DNA of 43,249 nucleotides from Pelargonium nanum. Taxonomy: Eukaryota > Streptophyta > Magnoliopsida > Geraniales > Geraniaceae. Numbering within the stretch: position 1 is the stretch's first letter; each line of letters starts with the position of its first letter. Shown one piece after another: positions 25,920 through 37,434 of the stretch. A program made the position numbers and the translations under genes. The DNA is taken from contig JAYMTF010000245.1 of NCBI GenBank assembly GCA_036897485.1, positions 1 to 43,249 on the forward strand, written 5' to 3'. The notes beneath the pieces were generated by a model. The model ran no database searches. It was not told where the DNA came from and was given only the letters and a program-made list of their open reading frames with translations.

Positions 25920-28230
25920 CAAATAACTACACTTTTCTTAATTTTTATTAAAATAGATATCAAGAAATCACGTTGAATAAAAAAACATAGTTTATTTTGA
26001 GAATATTATCGTAATCATTTTAGAGTAGATGAATATATTATTTTGGTATGTGATTGGCATAGAAATAAAATTGATAAGAAAGTAAGAGAGTAGCAATCAA
26101 ACATGAGTGCATGTGGAATGCTTTAACGAAGAAGGATAGGTTTCATTTCATATATAAGAATTGGAAAGAAATGGCACATGATTTGTCAAATACAAATTGT
26201 ATAAAATTAAATGTGATGCCATATCAAAATCTTTAGTCCATTCCATCGTCAACGATTTGACTAGAAAACCCAGATGGCCTAAAGATGTAACAAATAAAAA
26301 ATTGAAAGTCTAAATTTATACTTTCAACTTATTTATTTATTTATTTATTTAAACAAACCAAACTCAAAGAAGGGTATGAAGGTGCCAATGCAGCAAAACG
26401 GAGTAGTAGTATAGCAGAAAAAGCGATGGAAAAGAGACCGATGCAGATTGAGAGGATTGAAGGATGAAGAAGGGGACTTTGTGGATATTGGATTTTTCAA
26501 AAAACTATCCGGTGGAGAGAGTTCGCTCTTGCGTGGAAGATTTTAATATTTATTTACTGCTTTTGTAAAAATGAACGACTTGTTTATCAAATTCGAATAT
26601 ATTCAATTTTTTGGAAGATAAATTCTATTAAAAATTAATCTAATTAGTTAATTTTAAGATGAATTAAATAGGTGCATGTGCTCTTGGTCTCTTTATCACG
26701 TGTGTTGCAGCTTTGCTCCTACATATGATGTTCTAGCCCCACCTTGTCTTCCTTTTTCATTCATTTTTTCTTTCTAAAACATACAGTATTTGCTTTCAAA
26801 AACATACAGTATTTACTATGTTTTTCTTAAGAAAATATTTAATATAATTTAAAATTTAAATAGTTAGTATTTGTGATACAACAATAAATGAAAGAAATAG
26901 TTAGTATCATTTTTCTTTAACTTTATTAAATTAAATATGACAATGTAAATATGCCTCATTGTGATTTTCATAAGACTTAAAAAAACTATGAATATTTGTA
27001 GGCCATAAGCTATTCCTCTATTGCCGGTGAATATTTGATTTTTTTTTTGTTTTCCGTCCACAATTACTCTCATCCTCTTCGGCTCCCCATTCTCGGTACC
27101 ATCTCTCCACCTTCTCATCCGATTTCATGTTATTTTTTGTCATCTAGAAAGCTAGATAATTCTGGATTTTTAATTCTTGCATATATGATTTGTAAATTTT
27201 ATTGAGAAGAAAATAAAACATGCAACTTGATGATGTAGGACTCGATCCGAGCTGCTGGAGACGCGGCATTCATAGGTTCTTCCCAAACTTTCAGAGATAG
27301 GGTAGTCCCCTTCGTCTATTGCCGAGGGCTCGCTCGCCTCAACGAGCAAGTGCCACGGTGAAAGGCGGAAAGGGAATCAAAGTAAGGAGAAAGCAAGCAA
27401 AGAATATAAGATGACCAAAGGTACGTACATGGAACGAGAATAAGATTTTCCATTCCTTTTCAATTCGAATTCAATTTGAATTTATAAGTATCATAATGGG
27501 TTTGACAAAGCTATAATCACATTTGACATGGGTAAGAAGTTTTGTTAGATTCTACTTTTTATTGTAAATTATTTTATAAATTGGTTTAGGTTGTTTATTG
27601 AAATGATTGCTATAGTTTTTGTGAATTGACCTTGTTTCAACACAAAAATAGTTGCATGAATAAGAACACACTTGAGTGATGTGAAGGCTCAATGAAAAAA
27701 GTGTATTTTGAAATGATGTATTATACTATTTTGGACAAATTTATCAGAAAATCAAGATGCACATTTTTTTAGTTATTGGAAGAGTATTAATTATTAAGTT
27801 TTTCTTTTATCCACATGCTTGTCTAGGTATCAGGATAAATTTTTTTCTTTATTACGTGATAAACCTTTTTCATTTCTCGTCATAATCTCGAATTACCCCA
27901 ACTATGGAAGCCATCCTTGAGCTACATTTTATCGCACGATCATTGTTTAACTGAGCACATGCTCGAGAATTGCCATGCACTCCTTATGCTTAACACGACT
28001 ATCATAGTATCATATAGAAAATCACTCATCAACAAAGTCTTCGTAATTGTGGAGTCCGACACATTGTCTACAATCTTAGCATTTAGGAGTTTGAATGCCC
28101 TGCAATTCGAGGATAGTCTCATTCCTCCTACGTGTATTTCGTTAATTTTGAATTTTCATAATAAAATAAAAAATAAAAATAAAAATAAAGTGGCAATTTC
28201 GTAATATGATGGGACCCAATGTGCATTTGC
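25920..28230. other. Gene-poor DNA upstream of the kinesin gene
   Basis: Mostly AT-rich. Holds a (TTTA)n run near 26327-26351, an A-rich (AAAAT)n stretch near 28160-28190, and an isolated GC-richer block at 27238-27400 with no open frame. Short frames here look random. Confidence 0.4.
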
Positions 28231-28249
28231 AGAACAGCAGAAGCGTATT

Positions 28250-28335
28250 CCGTTTCAAAAAATTTCAAAAGAAAAAAGTAATTAGCTTTTTGTCAAATAA
28301 ATATAACGGTCGAGAATTACGATAGAAACAAACGG
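28250..28335 (+). promoter_or_regulatory. Cluster of AACGG motifs (MSA-like) upstream of kinesin-5
   Basis: AACGG cores occur at 28305-28309 (as AACGGTC, matching the AACGGYY core) and 28331-28335 on the plus strand, and as CCGTT at 28250-28254. Mitosis-specific activator elements built on AACGG are bound by three-repeat MYB factors and drive G2/M genes, including plant mitotic kinesins. Matches outside the core are weak. Confidence 0.45.
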
Positions 28336-28680
28336 ATATATTGACGCGTGAGAGAGAGAGGCACACCCTAAAAAAGCCCTCCCCTCATCAAAACGTCACC
28401 GTAAAGCTTTCTATTTTAACATCGAAAAACAAAAAACAAAACTAATCTCTCCTAACACTCACTTTCTCTTCTTCCACTGATCTTTCACTTCTCTCTCCAA
28501 TCCTCATAGCTCTCTCTCCTCTTCTTCAATCTATCACCAATTGAAATTGAAATCGCCATTTTCTCTCTCTAGAGCTCACTTTCTCTCTCTAAAAATCTCC
28601 CGCATTGCGTACGAGTATAAGGAATCTGACATCTCCAGTTTCTTCTTCGACTTCGCAGGCCTTTTGATTTTATTTTCACG

Positions 28681-29077
28681 GTACGTTTTCTTCTCCATAT
28701 TCCAGTTTTCGATCCGCCATTTTCGATCCGCTCATGTATTTTTTTTTCTGCTCGCATGATTGAATGGTGTGTGGATGTGTATCTGTATGCGTGTGTGTTG
28801 TCTCTGCTGCATTTCATCTTTGTTCGAATTTGTGCTGTTGAGTTGACTCGGTTACTGTGCTGAGTCGGTGAATTGCTCTGAGATTTGAAGAAGAATGAAT
28901 TGATTTTTTTTTGTTTGTATATTACATTGTTACTTTTACCACACTCAACTGTTAAAAAAGGTAAGTCGTTTTTCTTTCTATAGCTACAGTGTGTTTGTTT
29001 GGTGGTGGGGGTGTGTAGAGATTTGTGGTGAATTAGGTATTTTGAGGAAGTGAGAGTGATGAATGTTCTGATTTCAG
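28681..29077 (+). other. 5' UTR intron of the kinesin-5 gene
   Basis: A CT-rich leader (about 28440-28680) ends at CACG/GTACGT, and TGATTTCAG at 29069-29077 precedes GAAAGAATTCGGGA and the ATG at 29092. Both sites fit splice consensus. Confidence 0.6.
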
Positions 29078-29091
29078 GAAAGAATTCGGGA

Positions 29092-32000
29092 ATGGAGTCT
29101 CAGAGAAGAGGAGGAGGAGGAGTAGCAGTGTCTTCTTCTCCATCGCAGACTCCAAGGTCGAGTGATAAGATGAGCCGAGATCTGCGATCAGGAGAATCAA
29201 ATTCTAGTCACAAGCATGATAGGGAAAAGGGTGTCAATGTCCAGGTTCTTCTGCGTTGCAGGTGAGTGTTCAGTACTTCAGTTTGGTGTGATTTGATGAG
29301 TTTGTTGATTTAATTTGACTCATTTATTGAGCTAATTGGTTTGATTTGCTTTGAAATTGTTGTTGTAGACCATTGAGTGATGATGAAATGAGGTTGCATA
29401 CGCCTGTGGTGATATCATGCAACGAGGGTAGAAGGGAAGTTGCGGCAATGCAGAACATAGCTAACAAACAGATTGATAGAACCTTTATGTTCGACAAGGT
29501 GTGTATTTCTTGTTTGGGTACTAATTATCATTGTTGTTCTGACTTCTGTGTGTGCTGTATCTGTTACGCATATTGTTCTTTTTAGTCCTAGAGGATGTTT
29601 GATGAATGAAAAAGAACCTGAAAATGCCAATGTCCAATTTTATGTGTTATTACTGAAATCTAAACAACTTAAACACAAAACATTGCAAAAACTAAATTAT
29701 ATGGTGGCACTAGTCTCATTAAATAGCAGGGTGCTTTGTGGGTTTTGTTTTCTTGGTTCCACAGGATGAAGAATTCTACTTTGAGCTATGAGTTTTCTTT
29801 CTTTCACTTGAAATTTCTGGCCACAATGGTATAGCAAGATTATAAACGTTGCAAATGCTGTCTAGGTCTTTGGTCCAACATCCAAGCAAAAGGACTTGTA
29901 TAATCAGGCTGTGTCTCCGATTGTGAATGAAGTTCTTGAGGGCTATAATTGCACCATATTCGCTTATGGTCAGACAGGAACAGGGAAAACATACACAATG
30001 GAAGGAGGAGCTAGGAAAAAGGTTTAATTTTTGTTGGAGAAAGTATAATAAGAAATATCCATCCATAAATTTTAGATGCGTCAATTTCTGATTGAATTTC
30101 TTGGTTTTCTTTTTGGTAGAATGGAGAATTCCCAAGTGATGCTGGTGTCATCCCCAGAGCTGTTAAACAAATTTTTGAAATATTAGAAGCTCAAAATGCA
30201 GAATATAGCATGAAAGTTACATTCTTAGAGCTGTATAATGAGGAGATAACAGATCTTCTGGCACCAGAGGAAAGTTCAAAATTCATCGTCGATGATAAAT
30301 CTAAGAAACCCCTTGCTCTTATGGAGGATGGTAAAGGTGGTGTATTTGTCAGAGGCTTAGAAGAAGAGATTGTTTGTACTGCGAATGAAATTTACAAAAT
30401 TTTGGAGAAAGGTTCTGCAAAAAGGCGCACAGCAGAGACTCTTCTAAACAAGCAGAGCAGTCGTTCTCATTCTATATTTTCCATCACAATTCACATCAAG
30501 GAGTGTACTCCAGAGGGAGAGGAAATGATTAAATGTGGGAAGCTAAATCTTGTTGATCTTGCTGGCTCTGAGAATATTTCACGCTCTGGCGCAAGAGATG
30601 TATGACCCAGCTAACACTTCTTTTTATTCTGCTTAAGCACATATGTCATGTAATGAAGTATAGTGGTTACGACTGAAACTTTTGTAAGTTGTTGCATCTA
30701 ACGAAAATCAATGATCTCTTGCAGGGCAGAGCAAGGGAAGCTGGGGAGATTAATAAGAGCTTGCTTACGCTTGGCCGTGTCATTAATACACTTGTTGAAC
30801 ATTCTGGTCATATTCCATATAGGTAATAGCTATAGTTAGTCGTCTACCAATATGGTCCTTGTTTACTTAAAAGTTAGATTGATCACTTTAACCATTACTG
30901 GCAATATCAGGGATAGCAAATTAACAAGGTTGTTGAGGGATTCTTTGGGTGGGAAAACGAAGACTTGCATAATTGCTACAGTTTCACCATCAATACATTG
31001 TTTGGAAGAAACTCTCAGCACTCTGGATTATGCACATCGGGCCAAAAATATCAAGAACAAACCAGAGGTCAGAATTTTGGTGATATCTATATGGAAAATG
31101 TTTGTTCTATTTGGTCGCTTCTATGTTGCAATACTTTATTTACTCATGAAGATGGATTTCTATATCAGATCAATCAGAAGATGATGAAATCTGCATTGAT
31201 CAAGGATCTGTATTCTGAGATTGACCGGCTTAAACAAGGTTGATGACTGTACTAGATCTAGTTTTTGTAACTTTGTTTTGCATGGACACGGTTCAAACAT
31301 TCTTTGACACTTGGTTTGAAAAGAAAGCTGACAATATCGTAATTTTTTCCCAAATGTTTAGAGGTATATGCTGCTAGAGAGAAGAATGGAATTTATATAC
31401 CACGAGATCGTTATCTTCAAGAAGAATCAGAGAAGAAGGTAATGTTCTCATCTTGCATGAACTTTCATAGTGAACGGAAACTTTACTTACTTTCTTTATA
31501 CTTGTCTTTTTCCTAGGCAATGGCTGAAAAAATAGAGCGCATGGAATTTGTAACAGAATCCAAGGACAAGGTATGTTTTCCAAGATTTTAATCTCGTGCA
31601 ATTCTTTATGGTTTGCCATATAGGAATTAAACCTAAGTACTTAATGATATGTTGTCACTTGTGAGCAGCAAGTGTTGGAGCTTCAGGAAATTAACAATTC
31701 TCAGCAGCTTTTGATTACAGAGCTAAGTAATAAACTTGAAGTAACTGAGGTATAATATTGTAATTTTACAGATCTATTACAAAATTTCCTGTCATTCTGT
31801 TTAATAGTGCCCGAAACTTTCCTGCTTCTCATCTTATGGTAAATCTTTTCTTTTATCATAATATCAGAAAAAACTTGAGGAAACAGAACATACATTATAT
31901 GAACTTGAAGAAAAACACAGACAGGCAAATGCAACAATCAAAGAAAAGGAATTTCTGATATCTAACCTCCTCAAATCTGGTGAGCGAAGTGCATTTCATT

Positions 32001-35000
32001 CTTTATCGAGCTTCTTACAGTCTGCACAGCCCAGCTCTGCATTATTTAACTGGTCTATCAGTTGCCATCTGCGGCAGTGTTGTTTTACACACCTTTACAT
32101 GTCATTTGGTCTCATCTCATCTCTCTATATTTAACAACATATTTGCTCCTCTCTCAGAGAAAGCCCTTGTTGAGCGTGCATTTGAGCTTCGAGCTGAACT
32201 AGAGAATGCTGCATCCGATGTCTCCAGCTTATATGCCAAAATTGGTATGCTACAATTTTGTGGCTACTATATTTGCATATTATTTTATGAAAAAGTAATG
32301 GTCTTTTTTTGGCAAATGTGGTTTCTTTTCAGAGCGCAAAGATACGATAGAAGATGGAAATAGGATGCTCATCCAGAAATTCCAGTCCCAATTAACCCAG
32401 CAGCTCGAAATATTGCATAAAACTGTGGCAGCTTCAGTTACGCAACAAGAGCTGCAGCTGAAAGACATGGAGGAAGATATGCAATCCTTTGTATCAACAA
32501 AAGCAGAGGTAAGATAAACAAAGAGATCATTTGGTTTTCAGACTTGCTGTCAGCCATTACAACTTTTTGGTTGATATGCTTCTAGGCTACGGAGGAACTT
32601 CGTGGGCGGCTAGGAAAGTTGAAGAATTTGTGTGGTTCTGGTATCAAAGCTTTGGATGATATGGCTGAAGAGCTCAATGGAAATTGTAAATCCACTTTTG
32701 GTGATCTCAATTCTGAAGTCTCTAAACATTCCTCTTCCCTCGAGGGTGTAAGTTTCTTTCTCGAACCCTACTATAGTTCTCATTAACCTTATACTGCCTG
32801 AGTTTGACCTCCATTTCCATGATTCAGCTCTTCAAAGGAATTGCTTCGGAAGCTGATGCACTACTGAATGATCTCCAAAGCAGTCTTCACAATCAGAAAG
32901 ATAAGTTAAATGCATACGCACAGCAACAGCATGAGGTATGCAGTACGATGCTTTGATGTTATTTGACCTCCAGCTCAGGGTGGTTTGAATGTTTTTGACC
33001 TTGAAGTAAATGCCTTTTTCATCAAAAATTACAGGCACATAGTAGAGCAGTGGAAACCACGCGGTCAATTTCTAAATTAACTGTGCAGTTCTTTCACACT
33101 CTAGACATGCACGCATCCAAGTTGACTCAAATTGTGGAAGAATCTCAAACAGTCAATGACCAGAAGCTGTCTGAACTCGAAAAGAAATTTGAGGTAGCTT
33201 ATTTTTTGAATGCATGTTTTCTTCATGATGAAAGCCGTATTTTTGCTTTCAAGTTTCAACTAGACAGCGGCCTTATAAATTCCCAATATTATGTGTCATC
33301 GTGGACCTGTAGGAATGTGCTGCCAATGAGGAGAAACAATTGCTTGCCAAGGTGGCAGAGCTGCTCGCGAGCTCAAACGCTAGGAAGAAAAAATTGGTAT
33401 AACGCCATTCTTATTTGTTGCTGATTTTCTATTTCTATTTTTTACTTTTACTGTCAGCAAGTTACATTTCTATTGTCAAGTATCAAAAAACATTCTCTGT
33501 ACATACTGTAGGTGCAAATGTCAGTGCATGATCTTCGGGAGAGTGCAGCCAGAAGAACCGGCAAGCTACAGCAAGAAATGTCAACCATGCAGGATACCAC
33601 TTCTTCTATTAAAGAAGAATGGACCGTTCACGTGGAAAAAACAGAATCCCACTATACCGAGGATGTTTCTGCAGTAGAAAATGGAAAGGAAGACCTCGAA
33701 AAGGTTCTCCAGAACTGGTATGTGCATTGTTGGGAAATGAACTCCAGCTCAAGGCGACTTCTGCTCAAACTTTTTCCCAGTCATTTACCTGATCTTGTTC
33801 CATTTCATTTGCAGTTTACAAAAGGCACAAATGGGTGCAAAACAATGGAGAAATGCTGAAGAATCCTTGCTAAGTCTAGAAAAGAGCAATGTGGATTCTG
33901 TGGATTCCATCGTTAGGTACATTACTTTCTACTATGACTTATCATGGATAACAATTCAAGACTGTTGATTTGTTTAATTTAATTACAATTAGGGAGGGAA
34001 TGGAAGCCAATCAAATTCTACTTGATCGGTTTTCTTCTGCTGTGTCAAGTACGCTTGAAGACGTGGATGTTGCAAACAAGGGCCTCCTTTCATCCATTGA
34101 TAGTCAGTATCATATTCCATGTCACAATCAAATTCTAATTCAGTTTTGCATTGGCGTTAAAAAATTTAATTGACTTGGTCGGATCAATTGCAGATTCTCT
34201 AAAGCTTGACCATGATGCAAGCGAGAATCTCAATTCCATGATCACACCTTGTTGTGGGGAGTTGAGGGAACTGAAAGGCGGCCACTACCACAAAATTGTT
34301 GAAATCACAGAACATGCAGGAAAATGCCTTTTGGATGAATATACGGTAAGATCATTTATGGTCTGTTTTTGCACTGAGATTTGGTACTTTTTACTCCCCG
34401 TCCCAAAGTAATTGTCCACTTTCCCATTTTTGTAGAAGTTAATGATTAGTTAGTTAAAATTTGTTATTCTCCCTTATGCCCCATTATACACGTGTTATTA
34501 CAAACTCAAGGTATTACTAGTAATTCATGCATAGTGTCCTATGTTGCATAGAGTCAAAGGTCAAGTCAAAGGACATTACAAGAGAAACAAAGGTCAAGTC
34601 AATGTAGGATGCATAGTGTCCTATGTTGCATAGACACAGATACAAGATACGGGACACAATTTTTATAGAATAGGAATACGTTCAATAATAATAAATGATA
34701 ATTTATATATGTTGTATTAGTGCATATAAATTACACATAAAGACATGCCATGCTCCTCAATTCGTTAGTGTGTCGGAAACGTCAAATCAATTTATTTTTA
34801 GAAAAGAAATGCGGGATACGTAAGGTGTCAGACACATCTCTGCTTATTTGTTTTATTAAAAACTATTGGGACACGTAAAATTAAGTGTTTGAAACATATC
34901 TGAAGAGTGTCCAAGTCTCGGTTACCTATCAGACACAGGTACATTGAGAAGATGAGAGTGTCAAGTTTGTCGTCCAAGACTTGGCTTCACGTAGTAATAT

Positions 35001-35249
35001 TGTTTACTTGTGATAACATAGGTGGATGAACCATCATGCTCGACGCCAAAGAAGAGATTGTTCAACTTGCCAAGCATTGCATCCATTGAGGAGCTAAGAA
35101 CCCCTGCATTTGATGATTTGGTGAAATCATTCTGGGATTCGAGGTCTCCAAAGCAAGCTAATGGCGATATAAAACACATTCTGGGGGCGTATGAAGCGGC
35201 ACAGTCCTTGAGGGACTCGAGGGTTCCTCTAACTGCTATCAACAGTTAA
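29092..35249 (+). CDS. Kinesin-5 (BimC/Eg5-type) spindle motor, KIN-5
   Basis: Tetrameric plus-end motor that cross-links and slides spindle and phragmoplast microtubules. Twenty-two exons: 29092-29261, 29369-29498, 29866-30021, 30120-30599, 30725-30822, 30911-31067, 31169-31238, 31362-31438, 31517-31570, 31669-31749, 31868-31979, 32158-32244, 32333-32508, 32586-32747, 32828-32935, 33035-33193, 33313-33396, 33512-33717, 33815-33916, 33993-34102, 34194-34345, 35022-35249. They give 1052 aa in one frame. The motor domain (~48-400) has P-loop GQTGTGKT (135-142), switch I NKQSSRSH (262-269) and switch II DLAGSE (298-303). The neck INQKMMKS leads into a long coiled coil. The last exon carries the BimC box with STPKKR (T985), a CDK-type site, then [10 protein letters not shown] and an end in LTAINS. 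It looks nearest to KIN-5D/5B types; the exact paralogue is not settled. AACGG motifs upstream fit G2/M expression. Confidence 0.93.
34346..35021 (+). repeat. Repeat-filled last intron of kinesin-5
   Basis: At 676 bp this is one of the longest introns of the gene. It opens with a Stowaway-like terminus near 34395 (CTCCCCGTCCCAAAGTAATT) without its partner end. A 24-base direct repeat follows (34529-34552 and 34610-34633, containing CATAGTGTCCTATGTTGCAT), and GGTCAAGTCAA also recurs. Then come GACAC/GTGTC-rich stretches to about 34940 (GATACGGGACAC, GTGTCAGACAC). These are typical of small plant transposon relics. Splice sites of the intron remain normal. Confidence 0.55.
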
Positions 35250-35815
35250 ACTAAAGAAGAGCAGAACAGAACAGATGAGATCAGATAGATGAATATAGTA
35301 AGTAAAAAGAAGAAGCATGTACAGAATATATGGTGGGGTCTTGTACTCTTTACTTATTGGTTTATTGTTTATTGTTTGTTGGTATAAATTTCCACTAGTG
35401 TATTCTTTTGAACCCAGGGAGTTTCAGTTTATTGGGATTCTCTCTGCTTATAGCTGCAATTGGAGTGTCAATTATTAGTAATGTTAATGTATTGAAGCAG
35501 GAAGGTTACAGTGTTAACCTTGAACTTGGGTGGCATCTCTCATCTTATGCATTGAAAGGAGCTGAATCAGTCAAGACTGAATGTAACCTTTGTTGTCTAA
35601 ACTTATTATAAGTCAAATTTTTTATAATATCATTTGTAAATAAGCTGAGAAAATATGAAGCTTGTTTAATTGACTACTGTTAATCTCGAAAAATCAGCCA
35701 TGCTAATGAGGATATCACAAATTAACACACCCGCTTAATAAATTTATAGACGTGAAGCCCTAGATCCATTTCTTTTGTATTTTGGCTTTTTAACTCATGG
35801 CTCTCTTACCCTCGT
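35250..35815 (+). other. 3' UTR and flank of kinesin-5
   Basis: AT-rich 3' region with several TTTATTG and AAATAAG stretches that could serve as plant near-upstream polyadenylation elements. The small open frame at 35408-35611 shows no family features and is most likely chance. Confidence 0.4.
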
Positions 35816-35817
35816 TA

Positions 35818-35956
35818 TGGAGGTGACAGTTTCAGGTTTTGAATCGGGTTCAGACTCATTCGAGTTTTGGGATGTGGGCTGGATCATTCCTGAAGCAGAA
35901 GTTGGTTGAATCGAATCTCGGGTGTCCGAGATTTCGGGTCCAGATTGTCATCTCTA
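35818..35956. mobile_element. hAT-like MITE
   Basis: Left end TGGAGGTGACAGTTTC and right end, reverse-complemented, TAGAGATGACAATCTG (11 of 16 bases alike), with internal GAATCGG and TCGGGT motifs. The ends resemble those of the elements at 11643 and 11929. No target duplication found, so it is an old copy. Confidence 0.4.
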
Positions 35957-36105
35957 AAATCTGGTGACGTAGCCCGTAGGCATGTCCAACAAATAACTAA
36001 TACCTTGAACATTAGGCCTAACCAAGAGAACCATAACTGCTACGGATGTGTAACAAAATAAGGAAAAAAACAAACCTATCTTAATGTTCACAATATTATA
36101 TTTGA

Positions 36106-36301
36106 GGTATTGTTTGGATTTCAATTTCTGGGATTGCAATTTCTGGAATAGAAACGAGAATCAAGATCGAGAATATAAATGAGAAAGAGATTCTCATTTT
36201 AAAGTCATTCTCGTCACCAAAATGATTTAATACAATCATGATCAATCAGAATCTTATTCTCATTCCAATTCTCGAATAAAAATAATAATTCAAACACTAC
36301 C
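36106..36301. mobile_element. MITE with GGTATTGTTTGGATT ends
   Basis: Left end GGTATTGTTTGGATT and right end, reverse-complemented, GGTAGTGTTTGAATT: 13 of 15 bases alike. The interior is rich in GAGAAT/ATTCTC motifs that pair with each other, giving a fold-back about 196 bp long. The superfamily (hAT or PIF/Harbinger) is unsure because the flanks show no clear duplication. Confidence 0.5.
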
Positions 36302-36583
36302 TTAGATATATATATCTCCTCTAATGAAACCATATGTATTAAACCGCTTATGAGGATGGCTATATCATATATAATCTGAGTGGTGTTTGACCCAAAAAAC
36401 AGAACATTATGATGTGATGCAAAACCATATACAGACATCCACAATCTGAGGCCTCCGATAAGTTCACTTGCTACTCTACATTTCGCATTAAATCAATATA
36501 CATGTAAATTTCCACACCTTCATCGTGTAACACCGCCTTGATTGAGAATGACTGCCATATATAATGCAGGTGTAATTTGCAAC

Positions 36584-37424
36584 CTGCAACAAAGACACGG
36601 TCTCAACGTAAGAGAAGAAACGAGAATCAAACCTAACAGATTTAGCAGTACAAACTAAAAAGGATACAATGAGGGTAAATATTTAGAAATAAGCCGAGGT
36701 GAGATACACTACTTAGATCATCATAGGCTGCATGTAGACCTGGCAAGCTCACATTCATATTTCACAACTTTTTTTATTGGCCCTACCTTTTCCCACTAAG
36801 TGGCAAGATACGTTAGAATTGACGAAAAGTTGCCTGATAAAAATACGAGTGTTTTGGCCCTACCAAATTAGACCCACAGGTTGCATTGACGGGTATAGAT
36901 GCATGCTTTAAATAGTTTTTAATGACTTACAAGTTACAAGTACTTCACAAAACAAGAAATACTGTCTTGAGAACACAATATTGTTGACCACATTATTGGC
37001 GTTTTATAGCATAATCTATACTACACGGAACTCAGCCCAAGTGTGGCAGGTTTCAAATAAGAGAAATATGGAAATAATGGCCAAAGAAGGGAAATCAGGT
37101 GATACGTGGGAACCATAAATACCGTGTGCATGTATCAAACCATTCAAACACACCATAACATGCTAAATGCTGAAGTAAAACAAGACTGCAATGGCAAACA
37201 GATAAAACACAACTCACTCCATTCCAAAATAAGTGTCTTGATTTGTATTTTGAGAAAATTTAAAGAGAAGTTAGTTACTGCTGTGCAATTCCTCTTGTAT
37301 CCTTAAGGACATGCAATGTAATAAACTTAAGGGATACAAACTAACTTATTCTCAAGATACTACTGACATTTTATACATAAAGAGGACACTTATTTTGGGA
37401 TGGAATGAGTAATATTTAAACTAC
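36584..37424 (-). other. Possible 3' UTR intron of the NFRKB-like gene
   Basis: On the minus strand, ten bases after the stop codon, CTTCAG/GTAGTT could be a donor (intron from 37424). A good acceptor, TTGTTGCAG/GTT, lies at 36584. Splicing would place the 3' UTR end near 36480-36583. A junction this close to the stop would not trigger nonsense decay. Unproven; the transcript may instead simply end in this region. Confidence 0.35.
37213..37409. mobile_element. Stowaway-type MITE (Tc1/mariner)
   Basis: Left end CTCACTCCATTCCAAAATAA and right end, reverse-complemented, CTCATTCCATCCCAAAATAA, the classic Stowaway terminus. TA follows the right end; the left side has AA, so one target base has mutated. 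197 bp, fold-back interior, no coding capacity. It ends 25 bases from the stop codon of the NFRKB-like gene, in its 3' UTR or UTR intron. Confidence 0.85.
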
Positions 37425-37434
37425 CTGAAGTTCC

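Noticed and set aside
27917..28204. 95-codon open frame upstream of kinesin-5
   Set aside because: Ends in an A-rich microsatellite, no recognisable family and lies in promoter-proximal DNA.
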